A stretch of 64,000 nt of DNA from Streptomyces sp. NBC_01689 (GTDB lineage: Bacteria; Actinomycetota; Actinomycetes; Streptomycetales; Streptomycetaceae), in assembly GCF_036250675.1 (NCBI RefSeq), contig NZ_CP109592.1, positions 4,030,001-4,094,000 on the forward strand, in the 5' to 3' direction. Under the pieces are notes generated by a model, which was given only the letters and a program-made list of their open reading frames with translations, searched no databases and was not told the origin of the DNA. A program made the translations under genes and the position numbers. Each line of letters opens with the position of its first letter. Position 1 is the first letter of the stretch. Below, one piece after another: positions 54,034-62,156 of the stretch.

Positions 54034-55646
54034 CCGTCGTCCCCCTCCAGTGCCGCGCCCGCCGTCCCTCTCACGTGCCACCCCGCGTCGAAGCCCGGGA
54101 AGAAGAGCGGGACGTCCACGTCGACGGTGGCCCGCATCACCGGGCCCGCCGGAGCGCAGCCGATGCCCGCGTCCTGCCAGGAGCCGGGCAGGTGCCGGGT
54201 CCCGGCGGTCCGGCAGGCGCCGCCGACGTCACCGTCGACGGCGTACGCCGCCGTCGCCGCGCGCGCCGCCTCGTCCGCCGCGTTCCCGGCCAGTGAGTAC
54301 GAGTAGCCGTAGAGCACGCACTGCCACAGGATGGTCATCACCACCAGCAGGATCGGGAACATCCCGGCGAACTCCAGGGTCACCGCTCCCCGGTCGCCGC
54401 CTCGCCTGCGCAGCGCAGACGTCCCCCGGTCCGGGGTGGCCCTGCGGCGGCGGCCGCCGCCCCCGCCCTCCTGGGCGACGACCAGGCCCAGTTCCGCCGC
54501 CAGCGCCCACAGCGCCTGTTTGACGGTGGAGCGGGAATCCAGGTCCTGGAGGCGGCCCGCGTCCACGACGGACTGGAGCTCCTTGTAGGCGGCGGGCACC
54601 GCCGCGCCGGCGACCTTGGTGCCGGTGACGCGCTGGACCAGGGAGGGCGAGATCTCCGTACCGCGGGCGAAGCGGTTGACGACCGTCGTCGTCTCCTCGG
54701 CCTTGCGGATCTGGAGACGGTCCCACATGCGGACCATGCGTTTGGCGGCGCGGACGGCGACGACGTCCGGGGTGACGAGGAGCAGCGCCTGGTCGGCCAT
54801 CTCCACGGCCGCGGCGGTCGCGGAGTTCATCTGGGAGCCGCAGTCGACGATCACGACGTCGTGGCGGGAGCGCAGGGCCGACAGCACCTGGCGGGTGACA
54901 CGGTCCGTGACCTCCTCGCCGCGTTCGCCCTCGGCGGGGGCGAGGAGCAGGCCGATGCCGCTGTCGTGGAGGTAGACGGCGTCCTGGAGGACCCGCGGGT
55001 TGATGTCGCTGATCCCGGCGAGGTCGGCCACCGACCGGCGGAACTGCACGTCCAGGTAGGAGGCGACGTCGCCGGACTGGAGGTCGAGGTCCACGAGGGC
55101 CACGTCGCGTCCGGAGGCCTTCGACGCGAGGGCGATCTGGACCGCCGTGACGGTCGTGCCGACGCCGCCCTTCGCCCCGGTGACCGTGAGGACGGTGCCG
55201 CCGGGGCCCGTGTAGAGCTCGGGCGTGCCGCTGCCCAGGTGGCGCCGCATGCCGAGCGACCATCCGGCCGCGGCCTGGACGCGCTCGGCGAGCGCGTCGT
55301 AGCCGAGCGGCAGGCCGACGATGCCGCGGGCGCCGGAGTCCATGGCGGAGGTGAGCACCCCGGCGCTGGTGTCGGCGGTGATGAGGACGACGCCGACGGC
55401 GGGGAAGCGCAGCACCAGGTCGCGGATCAGGTCCAACGCCGCTACGGGGCCGATGCGTTCATGCACGAGGACGACTTCGGGCAGCTCGTCGAGGGACTCC
55501 GCCGCGAGCCGGGCGAGGGTGTCGAGGAGCGCGGTGGAGTCGGCGACGGGCGGGGCGGGTTCGGCGTCGGCGAGCTGGCTGAGCAGGGTGGTGAGGGCTC
55601 GGGCCGAGTCGATGTCGCCGACGGCCGGGAGGATACGGATGGTCAT
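54030..55646 (-). CDS. CpaE/TadZ-like ATPase fused to a TadE pseudopilin
   Basis: 538 aa from ATG 55646 (540 from GTG 55652). A receiver-like N-terminal domain (about 1-130) is followed by a MinD/ParA-type ATPase: deviant Walker A TGAKGGVGTTVTAVQIAL (about 158-173), Walker A' region VDLDLQSGDVASYLD, HDVVIVDCGSQMNSAT, typical of CpaE/TadZ that localises the pilus machine. After a Gly/Arg linker (about 395-417) the same polypeptide continues with GDRGAVTLEFAGMFPILLVV and MTILWQCVLYGYSYSLAGNAADEAARAATAAYA, a complete TadE-type prepilin core with Gly | Glu+5 Phe+6. No frameshift is visible. The stop overlaps the next TadE gene. A mini-ORF (55643-55675) precedes it. Confidence 0.9.
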   Translation of the reverse strand: MTIRILPAVGDIDSARALTTLLSQLADAEPAPPVADSTALLDTLARLAAESLDELPEVVLVHERIGPVAALDLIRDLVLRFPAVGVVLITADTSAGVLTSAMDSGARGIVGLPLGYDALAERVQAAAGWSLGMRRHLGSGTPELYTGPGGTVLTVTGAKGGVGTTVTAVQIALASKASGRDVALVDLDLQSGDVASYLDVQFRRSVADLAGISDINPRVLQDAVYLHDSGIGLLLAPAEGERGEEVTDRVTRQVLSALRSRHDVVIVDCGSQMNSATAAAVEMADQALLLVTPDVVAVRAAKRMVRMWDRLQIRKAEETTTVVNRFARGTEISPSLVQRVTGTKVAGAAVPAAYKELQSVVDAGRLQDLDSRSTVKQALWALAAELGLVVAQEGGGGGRRRRATPDRGTSALRRRGGDRGAVTLEFAGMFPILLVVMTILWQCVLYGYSYSLAGNAADEAARAATAAYAVDGDVGGACRTAGTRHLPGSWQDAGIGCAPAGPVMRATVDVDVPLFFPGFDAGWHVRGTAGAALEGDDG

Positions 55647-55675
55647 CGGCACGGCCCCGTGGGCGTGGACCTCAT
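55643..55675 (-). CDS. Ten-codon mini-ORF between cpaB and the ATPase fusion
   Basis: ATG 55675, encoding MRSTPTGPCR, has a strong AGGAGG with 6-nt spacing that itself overlaps the cpaB stop codon. Its TGA (55645-55643) overlaps ATG 55646 of the ATPase gene (ATGA). The ATPase start has no comparable Shine-Dalgarno of its own, so this may act as a translational relay. Confidence 0.4.
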   Translation of the reverse strand: MRSTPTGPCR

Positions 55676-55685
55676 GCGCGGCCTC

Positions 55686-56399
55686 CTACTTGTCCTGGTC
55701 GAGGGTGTACGTACGCTCGCCGGGGGCGACGGTGGTGTCGGAACCGCCCGCGATCAGGGCGAGCCGGACGTGGGTGGCGAAGGACTCGGCGTACGCGACG
55801 CGTTGGGCGTCGGCGGTGTCGAGCGCGAAGGTGATGGGGACGGCCTGGGTGGCGGTGCGGCTGCGTTCGGCGGTGGACTGGCCGGGGTCGAGGGCGGTGA
55901 GCTTGCCGACGTCGATGACGCGGGCGTTCGCCACGATGACCTTGGACTGGTCCTTCTGCTTGTCGTTCTCGGCCTTGAAGGTGGCGTAGATGTTGACCCG
56001 CGCTCCCGGGTCGATCTTCCCGGCCACGCCGGTCGCCGCGTCGATCATGATGGCGATCTCCTGCTGGCCGGCCTCCAGTGCGGGCCGGTCCACGATCATG
56101 TCGCTCTGCAGCAGGGAGCCCTTGCGCAGCTGGGTGACGGCGATCTTGCCGCGGATCCGGGAGAGGTCCGTGACGGCCGTGGAGGAGAGCCAGCGTTCGG
56201 GCATCGTGACCTTCTGGAACTGGTCGGCCGACAGTTCCTTGTAGGGCGCGATGTCGTCCTTCAGGCGGTACGCCGGGACCTCCGGGCCGACCTTGGAGTT
56301 CACGTCACGGATCACCGAGAGCACTCCGGCGAAGGCGCCGAGGGCGCACAGGACCGAGAGGACCAGCAGGATGACGCCGCGGCGCTGGCGTGAGTTCAT
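55686..56399 (-). CDS. cpaB: CpaB/RcpC-like SAF-domain pilus protein
   Basis: 237 aa. N-terminal TM (GVILLVLSVLCALGAFAGVLSVI), then a SAF-like domain: VPAYRLKDDIAPYKELSADQFQKVTMPERWL and GKIAVTQLRKGSLLQSDMI, with the RcpC/CpaB region EIAIMIDAATGVAGKIDPGARVNIYATF. In Gram-negatives CpaB/RcpC works with the secretin; here it presumably links the pilus to the wall. ATG 56399. First clear tad gene of the operon. Confidence 0.92.
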   Translation of the reverse strand: MNSRQRRGVILLVLSVLCALGAFAGVLSVIRDVNSKVGPEVPAYRLKDDIAPYKELSADQFQKVTMPERWLSSTAVTDLSRIRGKIAVTQLRKGSLLQSDMIVDRPALEAGQQEIAIMIDAATGVAGKIDPGARVNIYATFKAENDKQKDQSKVIVANARVIDVGKLTALDPGQSTAERSRTATQAVPITFALDTADAQRVAYAESFATHVRLALIAGGSDTTVAPGERTYTLDQDK

Positions 56400-56485
56400 G
56401 ACGCGGACAACCTCGATCGTGGGGCGGGGACGGCGGGGTCGAGCGGTCGTGCCTGGTGCTGTTCCGGTGCGGTGGTGGTGCTGTC

Positions 56486-56522
56486 GGGTGGCGCGGGTGC
56501 TGTGGGGTGGCGCGGGTGCTGT
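56486..56522. repeat. 18-bp G-rich direct repeat upstream of cpaB
   Basis: GGGTGGCGCGGGTGCTGT occurs at 56486-56503 and 56505-56522 within a G/T-rich region (56450-56560). No gene is seen between 56400 and 56606; the cpaB promoter may lie here. Confidence 0.75.
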
Positions 56523-56606
56523 CGGGAGTCGCTGGGGGGTCGTGGTGCCACGGAGCCGTGGTGCCGGGATCCGGGGAGACGACGCGCCCGATGTGACCTG
56601 TGCGGC

Positions 56607-57491
56607 TTATGTCATGCCCCGGGGCAGGGCACGCACTGGAGAGGATGCCCGCACGGCGGCGGTCGGAAGCTCCGGTGGCGGTGCCAGCGGTGCGGCGCAG
56701 AACCCGCAGCGGTCACCGATGAGTTCGAGTCCGCACCAGTGGCACTCCTCCCGCCGGACGGACGACACGAGTTGGTAGAGCACGGAGACGTCGTACAGGC
56801 CCGCGGCGAACTCGGCGAGCTTGGTGGTGCCCCACCAGCGCCCCGACTCCTCGGGCAGCGGCACGGTGGCGACGCTCTGCACACGCCAGGCGGGCGCGAG
56901 GGTGGCCGTGACCCAGTCCGAGGGCGGCTGGCCGGCGGCCACCAGCAGCCGGGTGCCGAACTCCGGGCCCGCGATCTCCTCCTGGCCGATCCGCGCGAGC
57001 TGGGGCCGCGGTGTGGCCAGTACGGCGAACTGGGCGCCCGGCACCCATGACTTGGCGTGCGACTTCAGGGTCACCGGCACCCGGTCGAGCTTGGCGACCG
57101 AGCCGAGGAGGGCACCGGCGTAGATGTAGTGGGCGAGCAGCCGGGCGGCGGAGGCGAGCACCCCCGGACTGAAGTCGCAGACCGACAGCTGCCGCAACTG
57201 CTGGGCGAGCAGGGCGAGTCCGAGCGGCGGCAGGTCGACGGCGAGCAGTGCGATCCGGTCGCTCTCCAGGACGGAGCGCACGGTGTGCAGACGGTGGGTC
57301 ACGGCCGTGTCGACGGAGGCCGGGAGGAGCGCGATCACGTATCCGTGCTGCTCGATGAGCGTGTGCATTCCCGTGAGGGAGGCTTCGAGGGTGTCGAGGG
57401 GCTGGACGACCGCCGGCGGGGTCTGCCGGTCGTGCGGCGGCAGCACCAGGTCAGGACTGGTGACGGCTATCGCGGTCGGCACGCTGCACAC
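56607..57491 (-). CDS. Conserved hypothetical protein with C-terminal CxxC zinc-ribbon-like motif
   Basis: 294 aa (GTG 57491, or GTG 57482 giving 291). No signal peptide or TM segment. The C-terminal region has CHWCGLELIGDRCGFC, two CxxC pairs eight residues apart, a small zinc ribbon. The middle shows alternating helices and strands: LEASLTGMHTLIEQHGYVIALLP, LESDRIALLAVDLPPLGLALLAQQLRQL and PGAQFAVLATPRPQLARIGQEEIAGPEF. I do not recognise a family. It lies upstream of cpaB on the same strand (207 bp gap) and may belong to the pilus region. Confidence 0.75.
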   Translation of the reverse strand: MCSVPTAIAVTSPDLVLPPHDRQTPPAVVQPLDTLEASLTGMHTLIEQHGYVIALLPASVDTAVTHRLHTVRSVLESDRIALLAVDLPPLGLALLAQQLRQLSVCDFSPGVLASAARLLAHYIYAGALLGSVAKLDRVPVTLKSHAKSWVPGAQFAVLATPRPQLARIGQEEIAGPEFGTRLLVAAGQPPSDWVTATLAPAWRVQSVATVPLPEESGRWWGTTKLAEFAAGLYDVSVLYQLVSSVRREECHWCGLELIGDRCGFCAAPLAPPPELPTAAVRASSPVRALPRGMT

Positions 57492-57750
57492 ACCCCGTTC
57501 GCCGCGGCGAGGTGGTCAACCACCGCCACGGATCGCCCCTGTTTCGCCATGGACGGCCACAGTCGGCCGCGGATCGTCACTGTGACGTCCTCTTGCATCA
57601 GCACCATATCCACGGCATGGCCCGCTCAACACCGAATCAGCCAGATCATCTCACGGAAGGTGCGGGCATGATCAACGGAGAGTGAGGCGCATACGCGACA
57701 AGTCACCGCTGTCGCACGGGTGTTGGGATTTCCGGCCGTTCCCCGAGGTC

Positions 57751-57783
57751 TTGACAACGGGATTGGTCTGGACCAACTTGTAT
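57751..57783 (+). promoter_or_regulatory. Chitinase promoter with DasR-like (dre) palindrome
   Basis: TTGACA (57751-57756) is a consensus -35. TTGGTC-TG-GACCAA (57763-57776) is a perfect palindrome in the spacer/-10 region and agrees with the DasR site ACTGGTCTAGACCACT at most positions. A likely -10 follows (CAACTT or TTGTAT, 57774-57783). DasR (GntR family, GlcN-6-P responsive) is the known repressor of Streptomyces chi genes. Confidence 0.8.
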
Positions 57784-57819
57784 CCCACGGTGGCCGCCGT
57801 TCCGTATCCCGGCCGTCCG

Positions 57820-57970
57820 CCGCCGTCCCTTCCCGGTTCCCCGCTCCCCCAGCTCCCCGGCTCTTCCCAGCTCCCCCCCAACCCTTCCGGCTCACCCCGT
57901 TCCCCAGCTCCCCCAGCCCTTCCCGGCTCACCCCGTTCCTCACCTCCCCCCATCCCTCCCCACCTCCCCG
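57820..57970 (+). other. Polypyrimidine (C/T) leader region of chitinase gene
   Basis: About 150 nt with almost no A or G outside short CCCGG/CAGC words, built from imperfect repeats such as CCCTTCCGGCTCACCCCGTTCC (two near copies at about 57890 and 57925). It lies between the dre promoter and the chitinase ribosome binding site, so it would form the mRNA leader. Confidence 0.7.
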
Positions 57971-57979
57971 GAGGACCCA

Positions 57980-59686
57980 GTGGACCGCGTCCCACGCATG
58001 CCCGCACGGAGATGGGCGGTCGGCCTCGCCACCGCAGTCACCGCCTCCGTCCTCTCCCTCACCGGCCTGGCCGGCCAGGCCCAGGCCGCCGACGTCAACA
58101 ACGCCAAGAACGGCGGGTACGAGTCGGGCCTGAGCAGCTGGACCTGTTCCGCCGGCAGCGGCACGACGGTGTCCTCGCCCGTGCACGGCGGCTCGGCGGC
58201 GCTCAAGGCGACGCCCGCCGGGCAGGACAACGCCCAGTGCACCCAGTCCGTCAAGGTCAAGCCCAACTCGACCTACACACTGAGCGCCTGGGTGCAGGGC
58301 GGTTACTCCTACCTCGGGGTGACCGGCACGGGCACCACGGACGTGTCGACCTGGACCCCGGACTCCGCCTCCTGGAAGCAGCTGTCCACCACCTTCACCA
58401 CCGGTGCGTCGACCAGCTCGGTGACGGTCTACACGCACGGGTGGTACGGCCAGGCCGCGTACTACGCCGACGACCTCTCGGTCTTCGGCCCCGACGGCGG
58501 AGGAGGCGGTGACCCGGCCCCCACGGTCCCCGCGACCCCGGCCGGCCTGGCCGTCTCCTCGACCACCTCCTCGTCCGTCTCCCTGACCTGGAACACCGTC
58601 TCGGGCGCCACGGGTTACAACGTCTACCGGTCCGGGACCAAGGTGACGGCGGTGACCGGGACCTCGGCGACGGTGACCGGGCTGACAGCGTCCACCTCGT
58701 ACTCCTTCCAGGTCACGGCGACCAACTCGGCCGGCGAGTCGGCGAAGTCGACGTCGGTCACGGGCACGACGAGCGCGACCTCGGGCGGCGGCGGCACCGG
58801 ACTGCCGAAGCACGCCGTCACGGGCTACTGGCAGAACTTCAACAACGGCGCGACGGTGCAGAAGATCTCGGCCGTCCAGTCCCAGTACGACATCATCGCG
58901 GTGGCCTTCGCGGACGCGACCGGCAGTCCGGGCGCGGTGACCTTCAACCTGGACTCCGCCGGGTTCGGCGGTTACACCGTCGACCAGTTCAAGGCCGACA
59001 TCAAGGCCAAGCAGGCCGCGGGCAAGAAGGTCGTCATCTCCATCGGCGGCCAGAACGGCACGGTGTCGATCAACGACTCGACATCCGCCGCGAACTTCGC
59101 CAACTCCGTCTACTCCCTGATGCAGACGTACGGCTTCGACGGCGTCGACATCGATCTGGAGAACGGCCTCAACGCGACGTACATGACACAGGCCCTGCGG
59201 TCGCTCTCGTCCAAGGCGGGCTCGTCCCTGATCATCACGATGGCCCCGCAGACGATCGACATGCAGTCGACCTCGAACTCCTACTTCCAGACGGCCCTGA
59301 ACATCAAGGACATCCTCACGGTCGTCAACATGCAGTACTACAACAGCGGTTCGATGCTGGGCTGCGACGGCAGGGTGTACTCGCAGGGCTCGGTCGACTT
59401 CCTGACCGCCCTCGCCTGCATCCAGCTGGAGGGCGGCCTCGCCCCGTCCCAGGTCGGCCTCGGCCTGCCGGCCTCGACGAGCGGCGCGGGCAGCGGTTAC
59501 GTCTCCCCGACGGTCGTCAACAACGCCCTGGACTGTCTGACGAAGACCACCAACTGCGGTTCCTTCAGGCCCTCCAGGACCTACCCGGACCTGCGCGGCG
59601 CGATGACCTGGTCGACGAACTGGGACGCCTCCGCGGGCAACGCGTGGTCCAACTCGGTGGGCGCTCACGTGCACGCGCTCGGCTGA
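57980..59686 (+). CDS. chiA: Secreted chitinase, family 18 (CBM - FnIII - GH18)
   Basis: 568 aa. Signal peptide (RRWAVGLATAVTASVLSLTGLAGQAQA, cleaved near residue 37). Carbohydrate-binding beta-sandwich (about 38-168, NGGYESGLSSWTCSAGS; trp/tyr-rich end), Gly/Pro linker, fibronectin III (about 182-265), linker, GH18 TIM barrel (about 277-568). Catalytic motif D387-G-V-D390-I-D392-L-E394 with Glu394 as acid; ISIGG upstream strand is present. Endo/exo hydrolysis of chitin. It starts at GTG 57980 with GGAGGAC. It is controlled by a DasR-like site; expected inducers are chitin oligosaccharides. The symbol is from resemblance to S. coelicolor ChiA. Confidence 0.95.
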   Translation: MDRVPRMPARRWAVGLATAVTASVLSLTGLAGQAQAADVNNAKNGGYESGLSSWTCSAGSGTTVSSPVHGGSAALKATPAGQDNAQCTQSVKVKPNSTYTLSAWVQGGYSYLGVTGTGTTDVSTWTPDSASWKQLSTTFTTGASTSSVTVYTHGWYGQAAYYADDLSVFGPDGGGGGDPAPTVPATPAGLAVSSTTSSSVSLTWNTVSGATGYNVYRSGTKVTAVTGTSATVTGLTASTSYSFQVTATNSAGESAKSTSVTGTTSATSGGGGTGLPKHAVTGYWQNFNNGATVQKISAVQSQYDIIAVAFADATGSPGAVTFNLDSAGFGGYTVDQFKADIKAKQAAGKKVVISIGGQNGTVSINDSTSAANFANSVYSLMQTYGFDGVDIDLENGLNATYMTQALRSLSSKAGSSLIITMAPQTIDMQSTSNSYFQTALNIKDILTVVNMQYYNSGSMLGCDGRVYSQGSVDFLTALACIQLEGGLAPSQVGLGLPASTSGAGSGYVSPTVVNNALDCLTKTTNCGSFRPSRTYPDLRGAMTWSTNWDASAGNAWSNSVGAHVHALG

Positions 59687-59733
59687 ACCCGCCGGCCCGG
59701 TGCGGCCGGCGGGACGGCCCCACGGGGCCGGCC

Positions 59734-59765
59734 GAAGGGGCGACCTCCCACGAGGTCGCCCCTTC
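59734..59765 (+). terminator. Terminator after chitinase
   Basis: Perfect 14-bp arms GAAGGGGCGACCTC (59734-59747) and 59752-59765, loop CCAC. The rest of 59687-59972 shows no gene, only the carboxypeptidase promoter region. Confidence 0.85.
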
Positions 59766-59972
59766 TGGCTTTCCCGGCCCGCTCCGGGCCCGCCCCGCCG
59801 GCCGGATTCCGGCCGATTCCGCGCGCCCACCCTTTGTGCAGTCTTGACCCGCTCATGTCATACCTTCACCATGAGCGCCACATCCGCACCCCGCACGTCG
59901 CACTGATCCCACCCCCCAGCTCCGTCCCCCCGCATCCGGTCCCCCGGATTCCCGGAGAAACAAGGAGACTTC

Positions 59973-61310
59973 ATGCGACTTCGCACGCGCGGCAGACGGG
60001 CCGCCGTCCTCGCCCCACTGCTGGCCCTCGCCCTCGCCGCACCCGTCACCGGATCGGTCACCAGCGCCACCGCGACCGGGGCCAAGGCCCCCGCGCCCTC
60101 GGCCGACGACATCCGCCAGTACGAGATCCACCGGAGCACCACCCCGGTGACCCGTACGGCCATCCAGCGCACCGGCGTCACCGTGGACGAGGCCGACGAG
60201 GAGACCGTCGTCGTCTCCGGCCGCGCGGACCAGGCCAGGGAGCTGCGCCGGCTCGGCTACGAGGTCTCGCCGCTGGGCTCCGCGCCCGAGCGCTCGAACG
60301 GCCCCGGCGACCTCCGCCTCCTGGACTTCCCCTCGGCCGACTCGAGGTACCACAACTACGCCGAGGCGAACGCGGAGATCGACCAGCGGATCGCCGCGTA
60401 CCCCGGCATCATGAGCAAGCGGGTGATCGGGAAGTCCTACCAGGGCCGGGACATCGTCGCCGTCAAGATCAGCGACAACGTCGCGACCGACGAGAACGAG
60501 CCCGAGGTCCTCCTCACCTTCCACCAGCACGCCCGTGAGCACCTGACCGTCGAGATGGCGCTCTACCTGCTGCGCGAGCTGGGAACCGGGTACGGCGGCG
60601 ACTCCCGGGTCACCAGCATGGTGAACAACCGGGAGATCTGGATCGTCCCGGACCTCAACCCGGACGGCGGCGAGTACGACATCGCCACCGGTTCGTACCG
60701 CTCGTGGCGCAAGAACCGGCAGCCCAACAGCGGGAGTTCGTACGTCGGCACCGACCTCAACCGCAACTGGAACCACCGGTGGGGCTGCTGCGGCGGCTCG
60801 TCCGGCTCCACGTCCTCCGAGACCTACCGGGGCGCGTCCGCCGAGTCGGCGCCCGAGGTGAAGGTGGTCGCCGACTTCGTGCGCGGCCGGGTCGTCGGCG
60901 GCAGGCAGCAGATCAGGGCGGGGATCGACTTCCACACGTACAGCGAACTCGTGCTGTGGCCCTTCGGGTTCACCACGGCCGACACCACGACCGGCATGAC
61001 CGCGGACGACGCCGCGGCGTTCAAGGCCGTCGGACGGAAGATGGCCGCGAGCAACGGCTACACACCGGAGCAGTCGAGCGACCTGTACATCACCGACGGC
61101 TCGATCGACGACTACCTCTGGGGCACCCAGAAGATCTTCGACTTCACCTTCGAGATGTACCCGGGGTCCAGTTCGGGCGGCGGGTTCTACCCGCCCGACG
61201 AGGTGATCGAGCGGGAGACCTCGCGCAACCGGGACGCGGTGCTCCAACTCCTGGAGAACGCGGACTGCATGTACCGGTCGATCGGCAAGGAGGCGCAGTA
61301 CTGCGCCTGA
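59973..61310 (+). CDS. Secreted zinc carboxypeptidase (M14, carboxypeptidase T-like)
   Basis: 445 aa pre-pro-enzyme. Signal peptide ([19 protein letters not shown]), propeptide to about residue 118, then the M14 domain. Zinc ligands: His186 and Glu189 (HQHAREH) and His321 (IDFHTYSE). Catalytic Glu394 (FTFEMYP). Substrate-binding: [20 protein letters not shown]. Two Cys side by side (WGCCGGS) may form a disulfide with C-terminal Cys pairs (DCMY, QYCA). It releases C-terminal residues from extracellular peptides. GAGAAACAAGGAGA precedes ATG 59973. Confidence 0.95.
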   Translation: MRLRTRGRRAAVLAPLLALALAAPVTGSVTSATATGAKAPAPSADDIRQYEIHRSTTPVTRTAIQRTGVTVDEADEETVVVSGRADQARELRRLGYEVSPLGSAPERSNGPGDLRLLDFPSADSRYHNYAEANAEIDQRIAAYPGIMSKRVIGKSYQGRDIVAVKISDNVATDENEPEVLLTFHQHAREHLTVEMALYLLRELGTGYGGDSRVTSMVNNREIWIVPDLNPDGGEYDIATGSYRSWRKNRQPNSGSSYVGTDLNRNWNHRWGCCGGSSGSTSSETYRGASAESAPEVKVVADFVRGRVVGGRQQIRAGIDFHTYSELVLWPFGFTTADTTTGMTADDAAAFKAVGRKMAASNGYTPEQSSDLYITDGSIDDYLWGTQKIFDFTFEMYPGSSSGGGFYPPDEVIERETSRNRDAVLQLLENADCMYRSIGKEAQYCA

Positions 61311-61329
61311 CCGGGCCGGCCGGGCACGG

Positions 61330-61369
61330 GTGAACCGCGCGGCCGCGTACGGCGGCCCGCGCGGTTCAC
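61330..61369. terminator. Bidirectional terminator
   Basis: GTGAACCGCGCGG (61330-61342) pairs perfectly with 61357-61369; inner bases add a second small stem. It lies between convergent carboxypeptidase and acidic-protein genes. Confidence 0.75.
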
Positions 61370-61376
61370 CGCGTGC

Positions 61377-62093
61377 CTACGGGGTGTCCTTGCCGGGGGC
61401 GGTCCCGTCCGAAGTGCCCTTGCCCGGGGTGTCCTTGCGGAGGACGTCCTCGGTCGCGGCATCGTCGGCGTCCGCGTCGGCGGCGTCCTCTTCCAGGACG
61501 CGCACGTCCGAGGCTTCCCCGTCCGTGACGTCCCCGTCGACGGTGTCCGCGTCCGAGGCGTCCGCCTCCGGGGCGCCCTCCTCGAAGTAGGCGTCCAGCA
61601 CCGCGTCGAGCTGGTCCTCCCACTCCTTGAAGCGTGCCCGGGCGGTCGCCTCGATCTCGATCGGGTACCAACGGCGGTCGGGCGTGTGCACCGTGACGGT
61701 GAACCGCTTCCCGAAGCGCGGCGACTCCGTCTCCACGGCCCCGATCTCGTCCCAGCGGAACTCCGCCTCCTGGTCGTCCAGCCGGAGGAGTACGCCCCGG
61801 TGGTCGGCCCTGATCGAGGCGCGCCGGTCGGAGGCCTCGAAGACCGGTCCGTCCGGGTCGGGTTCGGGGTCGGGCTCCGGATCGGCCTTCTCCTCCTCGG
61901 ACTTGACGGAGGCCTCGGCCGGGACCTCCGCGTCGGGGGCGACGTCCGCGACAGCCGCCGTGTCGGACCCGGCCTCCTCGGCGACCGTCTCCTTCGGCTC
62001 CGCCGGGGCGGGTGACGTGAGCCCGGGGATGTACGCCGGGTTCACCGCGGCGGCGTCCAGGGGCTGGCTCTTCGAACCTATGCGCTGCTCCAC
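61377..62093 (-). CDS. Acidic cytoplasmic protein with a central PH-like fold
   Basis: 238 aa from GTG 62093 (the frame is open to GTG 62129). Low-complexity acidic flanks (KSEEEKADPEPDPEPDPDG; a C-terminal Asp/Ala region) surround a compact middle (about 98-185): ASIRADHRGVLLRLDDQEAEFRWDEIGAVETESPRFGKRFTV (split) and HTPDRRWYPIEIEATARARFKEWEDQLDAVLDAYF. The middle resembles PH-like/bPH domains of bacterial signalling proteins. CATACT ends 7 nt before GTG 62093, suggesting a leaderless mRNA. Function unknown; conserved in Streptomyces from memory. Confidence 0.75.
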   Translation of the reverse strand: MEQRIGSKSQPLDAAAVNPAYIPGLTSPAPAEPKETVAEEAGSDTAAVADVAPDAEVPAEASVKSEEEKADPEPDPEPDPDGPVFEASDRRASIRADHRGVLLRLDDQEAEFRWDEIGAVETESPRFGKRFTVTVHTPDRRWYPIEIEATARARFKEWEDQLDAVLDAYFEEGAPEADASDADTVDGDVTDGEASDVRVLEEDAADADADDAATEDVLRKDTPGKGTSDGTAPGKDTP

Positions 62094-62156
62094 AGCGGGC
62101 AGTATGGTCGAAGATCCTGTGCCGGGCACAGCCAGCCCCTGATCGCTGCGCGGCTG

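Noticed and set aside
51985..54306. A 773-codon plus-strand frame opposite tadA/tadB
   Set aside because: Antisense shadow of the Tad ATPase and membrane genes.
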